This document shows, piece after piece, positions 1 through 7,148 of a stretch of 15,313 nucleotides of DNA. The stretch comes from an uncultured Lachnospiraceae bacterium. GTDB lineage: Bacteria > Bacillota > Clostridia > Lachnospirales > Lachnospiraceae. The stretch is taken from NCBI GenBank assembly GCA_910585395.1, contig CAJUCK010000020.1, positions 21,972 to 37,284 on the forward strand, read 5' to 3'. The position numbers were made by a program, and so were the translations under genes. Every line of letters begins with the position of its first letter. Within the stretch, counting starts at the first letter, position 1. The notes beneath the pieces are model-generated. The model was not told the origin of the DNA. It did not search any database and saw nothing but the letters and a program-made list of their open reading frames with translations.

Positions 1-972
1 TATATATTTATCTTCCGCATGCTGCTCTTTTAACTGTGACACCATGTTGCTGAGCATACCGCCCGGCACCTGATATAACAATGTCTGGATATCTACGCCA
101 AGCACTTTCGGGTTCAAGAGACCGCTCTTTAATGCTTCCTCTCTCATTGGACGGAAATAATCTGCAATCTCTTTTAACAGCATCTGATCATATCCTGGAT
201 CCATAGGCGTTCCACGGAATGCTTCCGCCATAACTTCTGTAGCTGGCTGGCTGGTTCCCAGTGCAAATGGAGACATCGCTGTGTCAATAATGTCACAGCC
301 TGCTTCCACAGCCTTCATATACGTCATAGACGCAACTCCAGAAGTATAATGCGTATGAAGCTCAATTGGAAGTTTGGTAGCTTTCTTTAAAGATTTTACT
401 AATTCTTCTGCTTTATAAGGTGTCAAAAGACCTGCCATATCCTTGATACAAATAGAATTTGCTCCCATCTGTTCAATTTTCTTAGCCATATCAGTCCAAT
501 ACTGCAGAGTATAGGCATCTCCTAATGTATAGGAAAGCGCAACCTGTGCGTGTCCTTTTTCCTTATTGGTAGCAGTTACTGCTGTCTGCAGATTTCTCAA
601 ATCATTCAGACAGTCAAAAATACGAATAATATCGATACCGTTTGCAATAGATTTCTGTACAAAATACTCTACCACATCATCGGCATAAGGACGATAGCCC
701 AGAATATTCTGTCCGCGGAACAGCATCTGCAGTTTAGTATTCTTAAATCCTGCTTTTAATTTTCTTAAACGCTCCCATGGATCTTCTTTTAAGAACCGCA
801 GAGAAGCGTCAAAAGTTGCTCCGCCCCAGCACTCTACGGCATGATAGCCCACCTTATCCATTTTATCAATAATCGGCAGCATCTGTTCTGTTGTCATACG
901 TGTGGCAATCAGAGACTGATGTGCATCCCGCAATATGGTTTCTGTAATTTTAACTGGTTTCTTGTTAGCCAT
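1..972 (-). CDS. oadA: Oxaloacetate decarboxylase alpha subunit (5S-type biotin-dependent carboxyltransferase), 3' end missing
   Basis: The protein moves a carboxyl group between biotin and a 2-oxoacid (oxaloacetate/pyruvate) in the cytoplasm, as the carboxyltransferase of an Na+-pumping decarboxylase or as the 5S part of a transcarboxylase. The 324 visible residues begin MANKKPVKITETILRDAHQS and form a DRE-TIM-type TIM barrel. Visible site residues are metal-ligand Asp16 in RDAHQ, Lys177 in CIKDMAG (the carbamylated lysine of the family) and His206/His208 in LHTH. WGGATFD (49-55) and FRGQN (85-89) are also family motifs. The frame stays open to base 1, so the C-terminal part, including any fused biotin domain, lies outside. 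A separate biotin carrier gene upstream suggests there may be none. It is the last visible gene of the operon that starts at 4911, 125 nt after oadB. The start has only a weak GGTG; a GAGG further upstream lies in a hairpin. Confidence 0.95.
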   Translation of the reverse strand, partial: MANKKPVKITETILRDAHQSLIATRMTTEQMLPIIDKMDKVGYHAVECWGGATFDASLRFLKEDPWERLRKLKAGFKNTKLQMLFRGQNILGYRPYADDVVEYFVQKSIANGIDIIRIFDCLNDLRNLQTAVTATNKEKGHAQVALSYTLGDAYTLQYWTDMAKKIEQMGANSICIKDMAGLLTPYKAEELVKSLKKATKLPIELHTHYTSGVASMTYMKAVEAGCDIIDTAMSPFALGTSQPATEVMAEAFRGTPMDPGYDQMLLKEIADYFRPMREEALKSGLLNPKVLGVDIQTLLYQVPGGMLSNMVSQLKEQHAEDKYI

Positions 973-1052
973 AATCTGCACCAAGCCTCAAGGGAAAACA
1001 CAGTCATTTTCATTTGAGGCGCAAACACAAAGGGTGAAAGATGTGTTTGCAT
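909..1052 (-). CDS. Possible 47-residue upstream ORF overlapping the oadA start
   Basis: A small open frame begins at an ATG preceded by an AAAGGA-type site at good distance and ends with TGA inside oadA, in another frame. Its start reads MQTHLSPFVFAPQMKM. It crosses both hairpins of the oadB-oadA gap, so ribosomes translating it would open the structure just before the oadA start. I recognise no family. It may be a leader peptide, a coupling device, or chance. No coding evidence beyond the start and site is visible. Confidence 0.22.
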   Translation of the reverse strand: MQTHLSPFVFAPQMKMTVFSLEAWCRLWLTRNQLKLQKPYCGMHISL

Positions 1053-1090
1053 ATTTTTCCTTTCTTTGTTTATTTTTTCTTTCACCCTTT
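985..1090 (-). repeat. Stacked hairpins and inverted repeat in the oadB-oadA intergenic region
   Basis: Read on the minus strand, GCAAACACA (1042-1050) pairs with TGTGTTTGC (1021-1029), a 9-bp stem. Directly abutting it, GCCTCAA (1014-1020) pairs with TTGAGGC (985-991), 7 bp, and the stem resumes after a 2x2 internal loop with a 5-bp GAAAA/TTTTC helix. In addition, 13 bases at 1078-1090 are perfectly complementary to 1029-1041, mostly the loop of the first hairpin, so an alternative pairing exists. The second hairpin contains the GAGG upstream of oadA. No U-run follows on the minus strand, so it does not look like an intrinsic terminator for this operon. A processing, stability or translation-control element is more likely. 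Confidence 0.6.
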
Positions 1091-1097
1091 CTTTCTA

Positions 1098-2246
1098 TTA
1101 AATTCCAAAGATTGCCATAAACACACCGGCTGCTACCGCAGTACCGATAACGCCTGCAACATTGGGACCCATTGCGTGCATCAGCAGGAAATTGGTAGGA
1201 TCTTCTTCTGCTCCTACTTTCTGAGATACACGGGCCGCCATAGGTACGGCTGACACGCCTGCTGAACCAATCAGCGGATTAATCTTGCCTCCAGTAACTT
1301 TGCACAATATCTTACCAAACAAGACGCCTGCCGCAGTACCGAACATAAATGCAATCAAACCAAGAGCTACAATCTTCAAAGTTGTCATATTTAAGAATGC
1401 TTCTGCACTGGTAGTTGCTCCAACAGAGGTTCCCAGCAAAATAACCACGATATACATCATTGCATTGGAAGCTGTCTCAGATAACTGACGAACCACACCG
1501 GATTCACGGAACAAGTTGCCAAGCATCAGCATACCTACCAGAGGAGCCGTGGTGGGAAGCAGGATACATACCACTGCGGTAACCACAATTGGGAATAAAA
1601 TTTTCTCCAGCTTTGAGACTGGTCTTAAATTCTGCATCTTGATGCCACGCTCAGCCTTCGTTGTAAACAATTTCATAATTGGGGGCTGAATAATCGGCAC
1701 CAGCGCCATATAGGAATATGCCGCCACCGCAATTGGGCCCATGAGACCGGTTTGTCCTAATTTACCGGCAAGGAAAATAGAAGTAGGTCCATCTGCACCG
1801 CCGATGATAGATACAGCTGCCGCTGCCTTATCATTGAATCCCAGCAGAATAGCCATGAAGTAGGCGCCAAAAATACCAAACTGCGCTGCTGCTCCTAACA
1901 GAAAGCTGATAGGATTCGCAATCAGGGGACCGAAATCTGTCATAGCTCCAACTCCCATAAAAATCAGTGAAGGAAGAATAGACCACTCGTCCAGACTATA
2001 GAAATAATAAAGTAAACCACCTACGCCATTACTGGTCTCTTCCGGTGAAGCAATAATATCCGGATAGATATTTACCAGCAGCATACCAAACGCAATCGGA
2101 ACCAGCAGCAGAGGCTCAAATCCTTTTTTGATTGCAAGAAACAGAAAAATAAACGCAACCAAAATCATAACATAATTGCCCCAGGTCAGGTTAAAGAATG
2201 CTGTCTGATGCAGGAGGTTGGATAAAGTTTCTCCTACGTAACTCAT
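1098..2246 (-). CDS. oadB: Sodium ion-translocating decarboxylase beta subunit
   Basis: This is the integral membrane subunit that decarboxylates carboxybiotin and pumps Na+ outward, shared by oxaloacetate, methylmalonyl-CoA, malonate and glutaconyl-CoA decarboxylases. At 382 residues it has the usual length for the shorter GcdB/MmdB-like forms. Hydrophobic segments run throughout (about 22-40, 46-62, 90-103 and onward). Conserved sequences include GGADGPTS (149-156), which carries the aspartate of the Na+/proton path, and near the C-terminus NPLIGSAGVSAVPMAARVSQ (323-342) and HAMGPNVAGVIG. The start is set by GGAGG six bases upstream. It follows the biotin carrier gene by 18 nt. The family is certain; which substrate the complex uses cannot be told from this subunit. 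Confidence 0.96.
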   Translation of the reverse strand: MSYVGETLSNLLHQTAFFNLTWGNYVMILVAFIFLFLAIKKGFEPLLLVPIAFGMLLVNIYPDIIASPEETSNGVGGLLYYFYSLDEWSILPSLIFMGVGAMTDFGPLIANPISFLLGAAAQFGIFGAYFMAILLGFNDKAAAAVSIIGGADGPTSIFLAGKLGQTGLMGPIAVAAYSYMALVPIIQPPIMKLFTTKAERGIKMQNLRPVSKLEKILFPIVVTAVVCILLPTTAPLVGMLMLGNLFRESGVVRQLSETASNAMMYIVVILLGTSVGATTSAEAFLNMTTLKIVALGLIAFMFGTAAGVLFGKILCKVTGGKINPLIGSAGVSAVPMAARVSQKVGAEEDPTNFLLMHAMGPNVAGVIGTAVAAGVFMAIFGI

Positions 2247-2264
2247 ATTTTACCTCCAAAAAAA

Positions 2265-2642
2265 TTAGTTGTTCATAGTTGCCAGTAATGCACCTGCTTC
2301 TACAGACTGTCCCACTGTTACCTCAACACTTGCAACAGTTCCGTCTTCCGGCGCTACCACAGGGGTCTCCATCTTCATAACTTCCAATACCAGAATGGTA
2401 TCTCCGCGTTTTACAGCATCTCCAGCTTTCTTGTCAACACTGAATACCTTGCCTGCTGCGCCTGCTTCAATTTTTACATTGCCTGCGCCGCCTGCTGCCG
2501 CTGGTGCAGGAGCTGCTGCCGGTGCTGCCGCCACAGGAGCCGCTGCTCTCACAGGAGCTGCTGCCGGCGCAGAACCTGCTCCATTTTCTTCTACAGTAAC
2601 ATCATATACGTTGCCATTCACAGTAATTGTATAACTTTTCAT
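2265..2642 (-). CDS. Biotin carboxyl carrier protein of the decarboxylase complex
   Basis: This small mobile subunit carries the carboxyl group on biotin from the carboxyltransferase to OadB. It has an N-terminal beta segment (SYTITVNGNVYDVTV), an Ala/Pro-rich flexible linker (about residues 24-52), and a biotinyl domain with the attachment lysine in EVMKMET (Lys90 in this 125-residue form). The ATG at 2642 is chosen because AGGAGG lies 8 bases upstream; an in-frame ATG at 2648 is only 2 bases from that site. In the first half of the biotinyl domain, GAAG stands where many carriers have PMxG. The linker is encoded by short GC-rich repeats. The protein probably serves both carboxyltransferases of the operon, since no other carrier is visible. 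Confidence 0.93.
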   Translation of the reverse strand: MKSYTITVNGNVYDVTVEENGAGSAPAAAPVRAAAPVAAAPAAAPAPAAAGGAGNVKIEAGAAGKVFSVDKKAGDAVKRGDTILVLEVMKMETPVVAPEDGTVASVEVTVGQSVEAGALLATMNN

Positions 2643-2666
2643 TTTCATTTCCTCCTGAATATTCTA

Positions 2667-3464
2667 TTATCTTCTTTTGATGGAACGCACTACAAAATCA
2701 CTTGTAGAAGTTCCGGTAGATGCAGCAATTGCTGCTGCGATTACTGCCGTCAGTTCCAAATCATCCATTGCCGGCGCTGCCGGCGCTGCTGCAGGTACAG
2801 GCGCTGCAGGTACAGGCACTGCTGGCATATCTGCTGCTGCACTGGCCTTTTTCTTCTCTTCCAGATATGGGAAAATCTTAAATCCATAAATTATCAGACT
2901 GATGAGAATAAGAACTGCAAATACCACACCCATACCCATTAAGGTATTTAAGGCTGCATTCGTCATCTTCTCACCTAATGTCTGCACTGCCTCTACACCG
3001 ATATCTTCAAGCTCCATATTATAATAGTGATATACATAGCTTAACAGAACCGGACGTTCTTCATAAATTATTTCCTGTTCACAGGTCAGTGTCTTACCAG
3101 ATTTTGTAATGGTAAAATCACCCAGCTCCACAAAATCCCCGACATCTGCCACTGCCTCATCCCAGCGGATGATCAGATTAGTCTGTCTTATAATTTCTTC
3201 AATATCTTTCTCAGTAGCTGTGGGAGCAAGAGACAAAATATAAGCATTCTTCTGGGCATCGTTCATTTCTGCCATGGCAAGATATACCTGTTTCTGCTCA
3301 TCCGGCATCTCTCTCAAAGAAGTCACAGTTCCTTCACATGTCTGTTTTAATTCATCATAGGAATGACCATTATAATCCACTGTTGTAGGATCCGCTTTTC
3401 CACATGCTGTCAGCCCGAGTACGATAAGACACATACTGATCATCAGCAATATTTTCTTTTTCAT
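2667..3464 (-). CDS. oadG: OadG-type gamma subunit fused to an N-terminal extracytoplasmic lipoprotein domain
   Basis: OadG holds the decarboxylase together: one membrane helix anchors it and its cytoplasmic tail binds the alpha subunit. Classical OadG is under about 100 residues; this one has 265. It begins with a lipoprotein signal (MKKKILLMISMCLIVLGLTAC, lipidated Cys21). A soluble, probably external domain of about 150 residues follows, which I do not recognise firmly; it recalls small lipoprotein domains. Then comes the OadG helix (LMGMGVVFAVLILISLIIYG, about 175-194), a Pro/Ala linker (214-232) and the family tail ending DFVVRSIKRR. The start at 3464 is preferred over an upstream in-frame start because AAAGGTG lies just upstream and the lipobox then falls where expected. 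It follows the carboxyltransferase gene by 13 nt. Confidence 0.88.
   Translation of the reverse strand: MKKKILLMISMCLIVLGLTACGKADPTTVDYNGHSYDELKQTCEGTVTSLREMPDEQKQVYLAMAEMNDAQKNAYILSLAPTATEKDIEEIIRQTNLIIRWDEAVADVGDFVELGDFTITKSGKTLTCEQEIIYEERPVLLSYVYHYYNMELEDIGVEAVQTLGEKMTNAALNTLMGMGVVFAVLILISLIIYGFKIFPYLEEKKKASAAADMPAVPVPAAPVPAAAPAAPAMDDLELTAVIAAAIAASTGTSTSDFVVRSIKRR
2770..2817 (-). repeat. In-frame tandem repeats encoding the OadG Pro/Ala linker
   Basis: Read on the plus strand, the 9-mer GCCGGCGCT occurs twice in tandem (2770-2787). It is followed at once by two perfect copies of the 15-mer GCTGCAGGTACAGGC (2788-2817). Both unit lengths are multiples of three, so gain or loss of a copy would lengthen or shorten the Pro-Ala-Val linker without breaking the frame. 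Confidence 0.85.
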
Positions 3465-3477
3465 AAACTTCACCTTT

Positions 3478-4911
3478 CTACTTTGCTGTATGTTTTCTAA
3501 CCGGCGCACCCGTTCCTTTGGTGTAGAGCATTTCAAATGCAGCCACCGCATATTTTCTGGTATCTTCCGGTGTGATAATCAAATCAACCTGTCCCCGTCT
3601 AGCTGCTGTCTGAACAGAAGACTGTAATTCCTCGTAAGCTTTTTTCTTCTCTGCGACTACCTCTGCTGATTCACCGTCATACATAATTTTAGCTGCCTGC
3701 GCTGCGTCCATCATGCTCACCTTGCTTCCCTCCCATGCATAGACGAGGTCCGCTCCGATAGATTTGCTGTTCATCATAACATAAGCGCTGCCATACGCAT
3801 TGCCGATGATTACATTCACTTTAGGCACAGTAGCTCCTGCAAACGCTGTTGTCATACGCGCCATTGCTTTGGCAAGATTCTTCTCAGAACACTCAGTCGC
3901 CACAAACCCCTCTACATTTGTCAGAGACAATACCGGGACATCAAAAGCATCGCAGAAATTAATAAATTCTGCTGCTTTATTACATCCTTTGGATGAAAGC
4001 GCAGCTTCGAAAGTCTCTGCCTTCTCACCCTTCTCATCATACACTGCAGAAGCATTTGCCACAGCCCCTACGGTCATGCCGTTGAGTTTAATAAAACCAG
4101 TCACCATATTTCTGGCAAAATCTTTCTTGGTCTCAATAAACAAACCGCCGTCTGAGATATTAGCAAGCAGCAGTCTGGTGTCTTCTTTGCACCCGGCAAG
4201 ATTCTCACAGACACGGTTCAAATCATCCATACATTCATCTTCTCTGCCGCATTCTGCATTATTTCCGGGAATTACACAGATAAGCTGACGGATAGCTGCC
4301 AGAATCTCCTCCGTGCTTCCAATTCCGTCAATGCAGCCATTATTGCTGCCCTGGAATTCTGCACAGGCAGTATCGCATTTTCCAACATGATTTCCTTTGA
4401 TGGCATTCGGAGAATTCACAAACATTCTGCCTTTTTCCTTCTCTACAAAGGCAAAGTCGCTCAATGCCGGAACAACAGCCAGTCCACCGCCGCAGGACCC
4501 GAACACTGCGGAAATCTGCGGAATTACACCGCTTGCTGCTACCTGCTTCGCATAAATTTCACCGAAACCATTCAGAGCATCCACGGATTCCTGAAGACGC
4601 ATACCTGCACAGTCAATCAGGCCAATGACTGGAGCTCCCATCTTCATTGCCATATCATAAACAGCGGCAATCTTCTTACTGTGCATCTCACCAATCGTTC
4701 CATTCAGCACAGAAGCATCCTGACTGTACACATATACCAGATTTCCATCAATCAGGCCATATCCGGTGATAACTCCATCAGACGGTGTTTTTGACTGACT
4801 CAAATCAAAATCTGTACTTCTTGCAGTTACCAGAGCACCGATTTCCATAAAACTTTTTTCATCAAGAAGACCGGCAATTCTCTGTCTTGCTGAGTTAGTA
4901 GAATTACTCAT
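3478..4911 (-). CDS. mmdA: Acyl-CoA-type carboxyltransferase (12S / methylmalonyl-CoA decarboxylase alpha-like)
   Basis: The enzyme belongs to the crotonase-fold carboxyltransferases (PccB, 12S transcarboxylase, MmdA, GcdA) that move a carboxyl group between an acyl-CoA and biotin. It has 477 residues, slightly shorter than typical ~510-residue members. Two oxyanion-hole regions are visible: FGSCGGGLAVVPALSDF (137-153) in the N-half and NAYGSAYVMMNSK (371-383) in the C-half, followed by YAW. The N-half glycine motif differs from the usual GPCAGGAVYSPA, so the acyl-CoA substrate cannot be assigned. The start has GGAGG eight bases upstream. It is the first gene of the operon, behind the promoter at 4969-4997. 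Methylmalonyl-CoA is the first guess; malonyl-CoA or another acyl-CoA is possible. The symbol is tentative. Confidence 0.85.
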   Translation of the reverse strand: MSNSTNSARQRIAGLLDEKSFMEIGALVTARSTDFDLSQSKTPSDGVITGYGLIDGNLVYVYSQDASVLNGTIGEMHSKKIAAVYDMAMKMGAPVIGLIDCAGMRLQESVDALNGFGEIYAKQVAASGVIPQISAVFGSCGGGLAVVPALSDFAFVEKEKGRMFVNSPNAIKGNHVGKCDTACAEFQGSNNGCIDGIGSTEEILAAIRQLICVIPGNNAECGREDECMDDLNRVCENLAGCKEDTRLLLANISDGGLFIETKKDFARNMVTGFIKLNGMTVGAVANASAVYDEKGEKAETFEAALSSKGCNKAAEFINFCDAFDVPVLSLTNVEGFVATECSEKNLAKAMARMTTAFAGATVPKVNVIIGNAYGSAYVMMNSKSIGADLVYAWEGSKVSMMDAAQAAKIMYDGESAEVVAEKKKAYEELQSSVQTAARRGQVDLIITPEDTRKYAVAAFEMLYTKGTGAPVRKHTAK

Positions 4912-4968
4912 TACTTAAACCTCCATCATGTATTTTATAAAATTTAAAAAAATTTTCTTCCGATTGTA

Positions 4969-4997
4969 ATTGTATCGCTTTTAACATTTTTTTTCAA
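4969..4997 (-). promoter_or_regulatory. Sigma-A-type promoter of the decarboxylase operon
   Basis: On the minus strand, TTGAAA (4992-4997) and TACAAT (4969-4974) are separated by exactly 17 bases. Transcription would start near 4962, giving a leader of about 50 nt before the carboxyltransferase ATG. The DNA just upstream is very AT-rich, which could act as an UP element. No operator is evident. Confidence 0.75.
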
Positions 4998-5048
4998 TAG
5001 ATAATTACATAATTCTGCTAATTTTTTCTCTATTGGGACTGGCTGGTT

Positions 5049-6485
5049 TCAGGATATATTTTTCTCTTCTTCCAGGTATAATTCTTTTTCCAGAAAGAAC
5101 AATTTTAAAAGATAATCTCTGTACCAGGAAGACTGCTGCTTTTTTACATTTCTTCCAACACATACTGGAATTTCTGCAATCTCTCTCTCGCCCAGATAAT
5201 AGCGAACGCTGCCTACCTTCTGTCCTTCTGCCACTGGAGCTTCCACCGTCTTTGGAACATCATAGATGGTCTTTACCTCTTCGTCTGTCCGCTTCAATAC
5301 CAAAAGCTTCTTATCTTCTATTTCTAAAGGCACTGTTACCTCCTGATAAAGTCTGCCGTTCTCTGGCTCTGCATCTATTACTTTGACCGGGGAAAATGTT
5401 TTATCATATTCATAGACATCCATTTTCTGATACTGTTCCAGGCCATAGTTCATCAGCGCCTTAGCATCCGCCCACTTATAAGTCTTATTATTAGGCCATC
5501 CACAGGCGAGCAGTGCAACCACAAAGGTCCGTTCTCCCTGTCTCAGCGCACCTACATAACAATATCCAGCATTACCAGTAAAGCCTGTTTTTCCAGACAA
5601 TGCCCCTTCCATCATCTGCAAAAATGCATTATGATTGTTACAGCTATAAGATTTCGTTCCTTTCAGGTTGGTAAACTGATAACTTGCTGTTCTGGTGATT
5701 TCCAAAAAAGTCTCATTTTTAATACAATAGCTCATTATCTTTGCAAGATCCTCTGCTGTTGTTCCGTGAACCCCTGTTTCATTCTGGCTGTCCAGGCCAT
5801 TCGGGGTAATGAAATATGTATCTTTGCATCCGAGTTCCTTTGCTTTTGCATTCATCATTTCTGCGAATTTTTCCACACTCCCAGCAACGTGTTCAGCAAT
5901 TGCCACCGCAGAATCATTATGGGATTCCAGCATCAGCGAGTACAGCAGATCTCTCAGATGAAAGGTATCGCCTAAAGCCATGCCGAGCCGCACTTTGGGC
6001 ATAGACGCTGCATAACTGCTCACCTCCACTTCATCATCAAGATTTCCCTGTTCCAGTGTAAGAATACACGTCATAATCTTTGTGGTGCTGGCATTTGGCA
6101 TATGCTCATAACCGTTTTTCTCATAAAGCACTCTTCCACTGTCAGCATCCATCAGAACTGCAGATCTGGCATACAGGGTGATTTCTGGCTGCTCTGTAAC
6201 TGCCTGTGTCTGATTCATCACATTCTGTGCCGCTAAAGCGTTAACCTGGACGGCTGCTTCCTGTTCTGGCTGTGCTTCTGTCTCAACGGATTCTTTCTGC
6301 ATGTCAGAAATGTCTGCTGGAATTACACTCATACTTCCTGCTATTCCTAAAATCAGGCACAGTGCAAAAAGCAGGATACGGCTGCCGAATCCTGCTTCTT
6401 GATATTGTCTGCTTTTCTTTTGTTTTTTCTTCTTTTTCCATATTTGTTCTTGATGGCATATTGTCCATATTTTCCTGATTCTCAT
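5049..6485 (-). CDS. dacF: D-alanyl-D-alanine carboxypeptidase (DacF/PBP5-type), long N-terminal region
   Basis: This is an S11-family penicillin-binding protein that trims the terminal D-Ala of peptidoglycan pentapeptides outside the membrane. All three catalytic motifs are present: STTK (133-136, nucleophile Ser133), SHN (188-190) and KTG (299-301). A PBP5-type C-terminal beta domain follows, then a membrane-lying tail (WYRDYLLKLFFLEKELY). A single hydrophobic signal/anchor (about 36-50) is preceded by an unusually long basic stretch rich in Lys and Gln. The start is uncertain: the ATG used here has only a weak GAAAGAG upstream, and an alternative frame opens at 6501 and overlaps it. It lies 67 nt after scpB and could be cotranscribed with scpAB, or use a weak TATAAT at 6524-6529. 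Confidence 0.9.
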   Translation of the reverse strand: MRIRKIWTICHQEQIWKKKKKQKKSRQYQEAGFGSRILLFALCLILGIAGSMSVIPADISDMQKESVETEAQPEQEAAVQVNALAAQNVMNQTQAVTEQPEITLYARSAVLMDADSGRVLYEKNGYEHMPNASTTKIMTCILTLEQGNLDDEVEVSSYAASMPKVRLGMALGDTFHLRDLLYSLMLESHNDSAVAIAEHVAGSVEKFAEMMNAKAKELGCKDTYFITPNGLDSQNETGVHGTTAEDLAKIMSYCIKNETFLEITRTASYQFTNLKGTKSYSCNNHNAFLQMMEGALSGKTGFTGNAGYCYVGALRQGERTFVVALLACGWPNNKTYKWADAKALMNYGLEQYQKMDVYEYDKTFSPVKVIDAEPENGRLYQEVTVPLEIEDKKLLVLKRTDEEVKTIYDVPKTVEAPVAEGQKVGSVRYYLGEREIAEIPVCVGRNVKKQQSSWYRDYLLKLFFLEKELYLEEEKNIS

Positions 6486-6523
6486 AATAAGGCTCTTTCA
6501 TATCCTCTTTCAGCTCTCCCTTC

Positions 6524-6529
6524 ATTATA
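6524..6529 (-). promoter_or_regulatory. Possible -10 element before the dacF-type gene
   Basis: A perfect TATAAT lies on the minus strand, 38 bases before the ATG at 6485. The sequence 17 bases upstream of it (TACATA) matches a -35 poorly. If used, transcription would begin near 6517 and rule out a start at 6525. Confidence 0.28.
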
Positions 6530-6552
6530 TGAAAAAGCCAGCCATTTATGTA

Positions 6553-7122
6553 TTATACATTCAGTTTTAGATTCATCTCTTCCTCTGCCTGCTGCCGGAA
6601 TTCCTCCATCTGATCCTGATTCAGCACAGGAAGTTCTTCGATGGACGCAACACCAAAGCTGCGCAGGAACTCTTCCGTAGTTCCGAAAAGCAGAGGACGT
6701 CCTGGTGCATCAAGCCTTCCCAATTCACAGACCAGATTATACTCCACCAGTTTATTGACTGCATGGGCACAGGATACTCCTCGTATCTTCTCAATTTCAA
6801 GACGGGTAATGGGCTGCTTATACGCAATGATAGACAGCGTCTCCAACAGTACATCTGTCAGTACATGCTGTTTGGGCTGCTTTGCAACTTTTATCAGATA
6901 CTCATACAGCTCTTTTTTCGTACACATCTGAACAGCATCCTCAATCTCTATTATCTGAATCCCCCGGTCCTCCTGCTCATAACGCTCTATCATCTTATGT
7001 AAAATCTGGCGCACCTGATCTGTTTCCAGTTCTACAGCTTCTGCCAGCCTTGCGATTTCCACAGATTCTCCCATAGTGAAGAGAATTCCTTCAATGACTG
7101 CCTCATATTGTTCCGACCTCAT
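6553..7122 (-). CDS. scpB: Segregation and condensation protein B
   Basis: ScpB is the winged-helix kite subunit that joins ScpA and SMC in the bacterial condensin and helps organise and separate chromosomes. The 189-residue product fits the family length. It opens MRSEQYEAVIEGILFTMGE, close to the family start, and carries the two-winged-helix pattern, including LLETLSIIAYKQPITRLEIEKIRGV and the end GRPLLFGTTEEFLRSFGV. An in-frame GTG at 7146 would add eight residues, but the ATG at 7122 has GGAGA at correct spacing and is preferred. It follows scpA by 26 nt (2 nt if the GTG is used), so the two are surely cotranscribed. Confidence 0.95.
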   Translation of the reverse strand: MRSEQYEAVIEGILFTMGESVEIARLAEAVELETDQVRQILHKMIERYEQEDRGIQIIEIEDAVQMCTKKELYEYLIKVAKQPKQHVLTDVLLETLSIIAYKQPITRLEIEKIRGVSCAHAVNKLVEYNLVCELGRLDAPGRPLLFGTTEEFLRSFGVASIEELPVLNQDQMEEFRQQAEEEMNLKLNV

Positions 7123-7148
7123 ATGTTCTCCATTCTGTTTCTGCACTG

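Noticed and set aside
1021..1059. Hairpin followed by T-rich DNA on the plus strand, as a plus-strand terminator
   Set aside because: No plus-strand gene reaches it. The T-run is explained by the A-rich tract before the small ORF on the minus strand.
2269..2634. Plus-strand open frame opposite the biotin carrier gene
   Set aside because: It is the mirror of the GC-rich Ala/Pro repeats; the minus strand has a clear biotinyl domain and ribosome binding site.
4998..5048. Terminator after the dacF-type gene
   Set aside because: Only an all-AT palindrome (AATTA-TG-TAATT) is present, with no stable stem.
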